DNA of 5,395 nt from Rhizobiaceae bacterium UBA1291 (GTDB lineage: Bacteria; Pseudomonadota; Alphaproteobacteria; Rhizobiales; Rhizobiaceae), in the NCBI GenBank assembly GCA_002307905.1, contig DBUL01000235.1, positions 4,423-9,817 on the forward strand. The letters are read 5' to 3'. Below the pieces are notes generated by a model. That model had not been told where the DNA came from. It did no database searches and saw nothing but the letters and a program-made list of their open reading frames with translations. Position 1 is the stretch's first letter, and every line of letters begins with the position of its first letter. Below, one piece after another: positions 4,761 to 5,395 of this stretch. A program made the position numbers and the translations under genes.

Positions 4761-4802
4761 TCCTTCGGCGGACGAGCCACCGTCTTGTGTTTGAGTTAAA
4801 AA

Positions 4803-5087
4803 CTAGCGTCCGACCCGGATCGAGGAGGGCTTCAACCACGGCTCGGCCTCGGCCGTCGCCTGCTGCGGCTTCTCCGCCGTTCCCGACAACGTCTGGACGC
4901 CGTCGATGTCGGACAGGGTGATGCGGCGTTCGAAATTCTCCGCCTCAAAACGGACGCGGTATTCCGGCTCGCCATGCTCGGCTGGCAGGACCGTAACGAT
5001 CCGGCATGCCTGCCTGTTCCGGTTGGTGCCGGAAATTCCGTCCCGAAGCAAGACCCGATCGCCCACGCGGGGATACGATTTACGCAT
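4803..5087 (-). CDS. Hypothetical 94-residue protein with KOW/SH3-like N-terminus
   Basis: I do not recognise a named family. Residues 1-63 look like a compact beta domain: [14 protein letters not shown] (5-18), [34 protein letters not shown] (28-61). The RVGDRVLL opening followed by a strand with E-x-RVRFE resembles KOW/SH3-like or Tudor-like small barrels that bind RNA or protein; this is inference. The C-terminal 30 residues are Ala/Glu/Pro-rich and probably disordered. AAGGA (5095-5099) lies 7 bases before the ATG and supports the start. It lies between the cold-shock gene's terminator and rpsU, all on one strand. The spacing suggests transcription starting after the terminator and perhaps reading on into rpsU. 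A role in translation or cold response is suggested only by position. Confidence 0.75.
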   Translation of the reverse strand: MRKSYPRVGDRVLLRDGISGTNRNRQACRIVTVLPAEHGEPEYRVRFEAENFERRITLSDIDGVQTLSGTAEKPQQATAEAEPWLKPSSIRVGR

Positions 5088-5140
5088 GATAGGATCCTTT
5101 CTCGACCTGTTCCGCAGGATGCGAGAACGCGGGACAAATC

Positions 5141-5164
5141 AAAAAGGCCGGGCGTTACCCGACC
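5141..5164 (-). terminator. Intrinsic terminator of the cold-shock gene
   Basis: Read on the minus strand, GGTCGGG-TAACG-CCCGGCC forms a 7-base-pair stem (one G-U pair) with a 5-base loop. TTTTT follows directly (5145-5141). This is a textbook Rho-independent terminator. It gives the cold-shock transcript a 3' untranslated region of roughly 85 bases after its stop codon at 5227. Confidence 0.85.
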
Positions 5165-5226
5165 TCTCTCTGTCACTCGAAGCCTTGACTGCCAGTAAGT
5201 CCGTGGTCAGTCGCGGCGAATGACAA

Positions 5227-5395
5227 TTATACAGCCCGGAGGTTGTCCGCCGAGTCCTTGCCCGACTTCTTGTCGCGCACGATGTCGTAGGAAACCTTCT
5301 GGCCTTCGACCAGTTCGCGCATGCCCGAGCGTTCTACAGCCGAAATATGCACGAATACGTCCGTCGAGCCTTCATCAGGCTGAATGAAGCCGAAG
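5227..5395 (-). CDS. cspA: Cold-shock domain protein (CspA family), C-terminal part, cut by window edge
   Basis: The visible 55 codons encode the CspA OB-fold from its first RNA-binding motif onward: [18 protein letters not shown] contains the RNP1-like FGFI and the RNP2 motif [27 protein letters not shown] and [13 protein letters not shown] follow, ending in a TAA at 5229-5227. About 13 to 14 N-terminal residues and the start codon lie beyond position 5395, so the whole protein would be close to the usual 69 to 70 residues. CspA proteins bind single-stranded RNA and DNA and act as RNA chaperones. Rhizobia carry several paralogues, and the symbol names the family rather than a proven orthologue. 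A terminator follows at 5141-5164. Confidence 0.93.
   Translation of the reverse strand, partial: FGFIQPDEGSTDVFVHISAVERSGMRELVEGQKVSYDIVRDKKSGKDSADNLRAV

Noticed and set aside
4138..4794. 218-codon plus-strand open frame
   Set aside because: It is antisense to rpsU and the 78-residue gene, both supported by ribosome binding sites and, for rpsU, by clear homology.
4798..4819. Possible weak terminator of the 94-residue gene (TCCG/CGGA stem, then TTTTT on the minus strand)
   Set aside because: The stem has only 4 base pairs and a gap before the T-run. Too weak to call.
4750..4839. 30-codon N-terminal extension of S21 from the ATG at 4839
   Set aside because: The extra residues are not part of S21, overlap the upstream gene, and the TTG at 4749 has a well-spaced AAGGA.
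1..5395. Search for CRISPR arrays, tRNAs, insertion sequences, attachment sites and toxin-antitoxin pairs
   Set aside because: I saw no regularly spaced repeats, tRNA cloverleaf or CCA-end pattern, transposase or integrase motifs, or toxin-antitoxin gene pair.

Overview
The window looks like chromosomal DNA of an alphaproteobacterium of the order Rhizobiales (Mesorhizobium/Phyllobacteriaceae-like). The basis is high GC, strong GC bias at third codon positions, an S21 protein starting [13 protein letters not shown] with a basic C-terminal tail, and the neighbourhood of a csp gene, a small basic protein gene and rpsU. This is family recognition by eye; no database search was possible.

Left half (1-3252): a MarR-type repressor gene on the minus strand (20-469) is divergent from four plus-strand genes. 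These encode a DUF899 thioredoxin-like protein with a CPGC motif (532-1260), a DUF1579 protein (1290-1778), a PhnB-like VOC protein (1897-2367) and a two-domain VOC protein (2476-3252). The 62-base gap between repressor and first target is AT-rich. It holds two perfect TTGACA boxes facing each other and a perfect 12-base palindrome, so one repressor site could control both directions. The gene set suggests a small-molecule, electrophile or redox stress detoxification cassette. That role is inferred.

Middle (3253-4197): a PAP2-family membrane phosphatase gene on the minus strand (3298-3996) converges on the cassette. A strong hairpin overlaps its stop codon. The 201 bases upstream of it hold no gene I can support, only a spaced inverted repeat.

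Right part (4198-5395), all minus strand: a cold-shock protein gene cut by the window edge (5227-5395) with a good intrinsic terminator behind it, an unrecognised 94-residue protein with a KOW/SH3-like beginning (4803-5087), rpsU with a UUG start (4507-4749), and an Ala/Lys-rich 78-residue small protein (4198-4434). This is a translation and cold-response neighbourhood. Its two unnamed small proteins are the least understood genes here.

I saw no tRNA, rRNA, CRISPR array, insertion sequence or prophage signal. No clear new defence or mobile system is present. The best leads are the face-to-face promoter/operator, the DUF899-DUF1579-VOC cassette and the small proteins beside rpsU.
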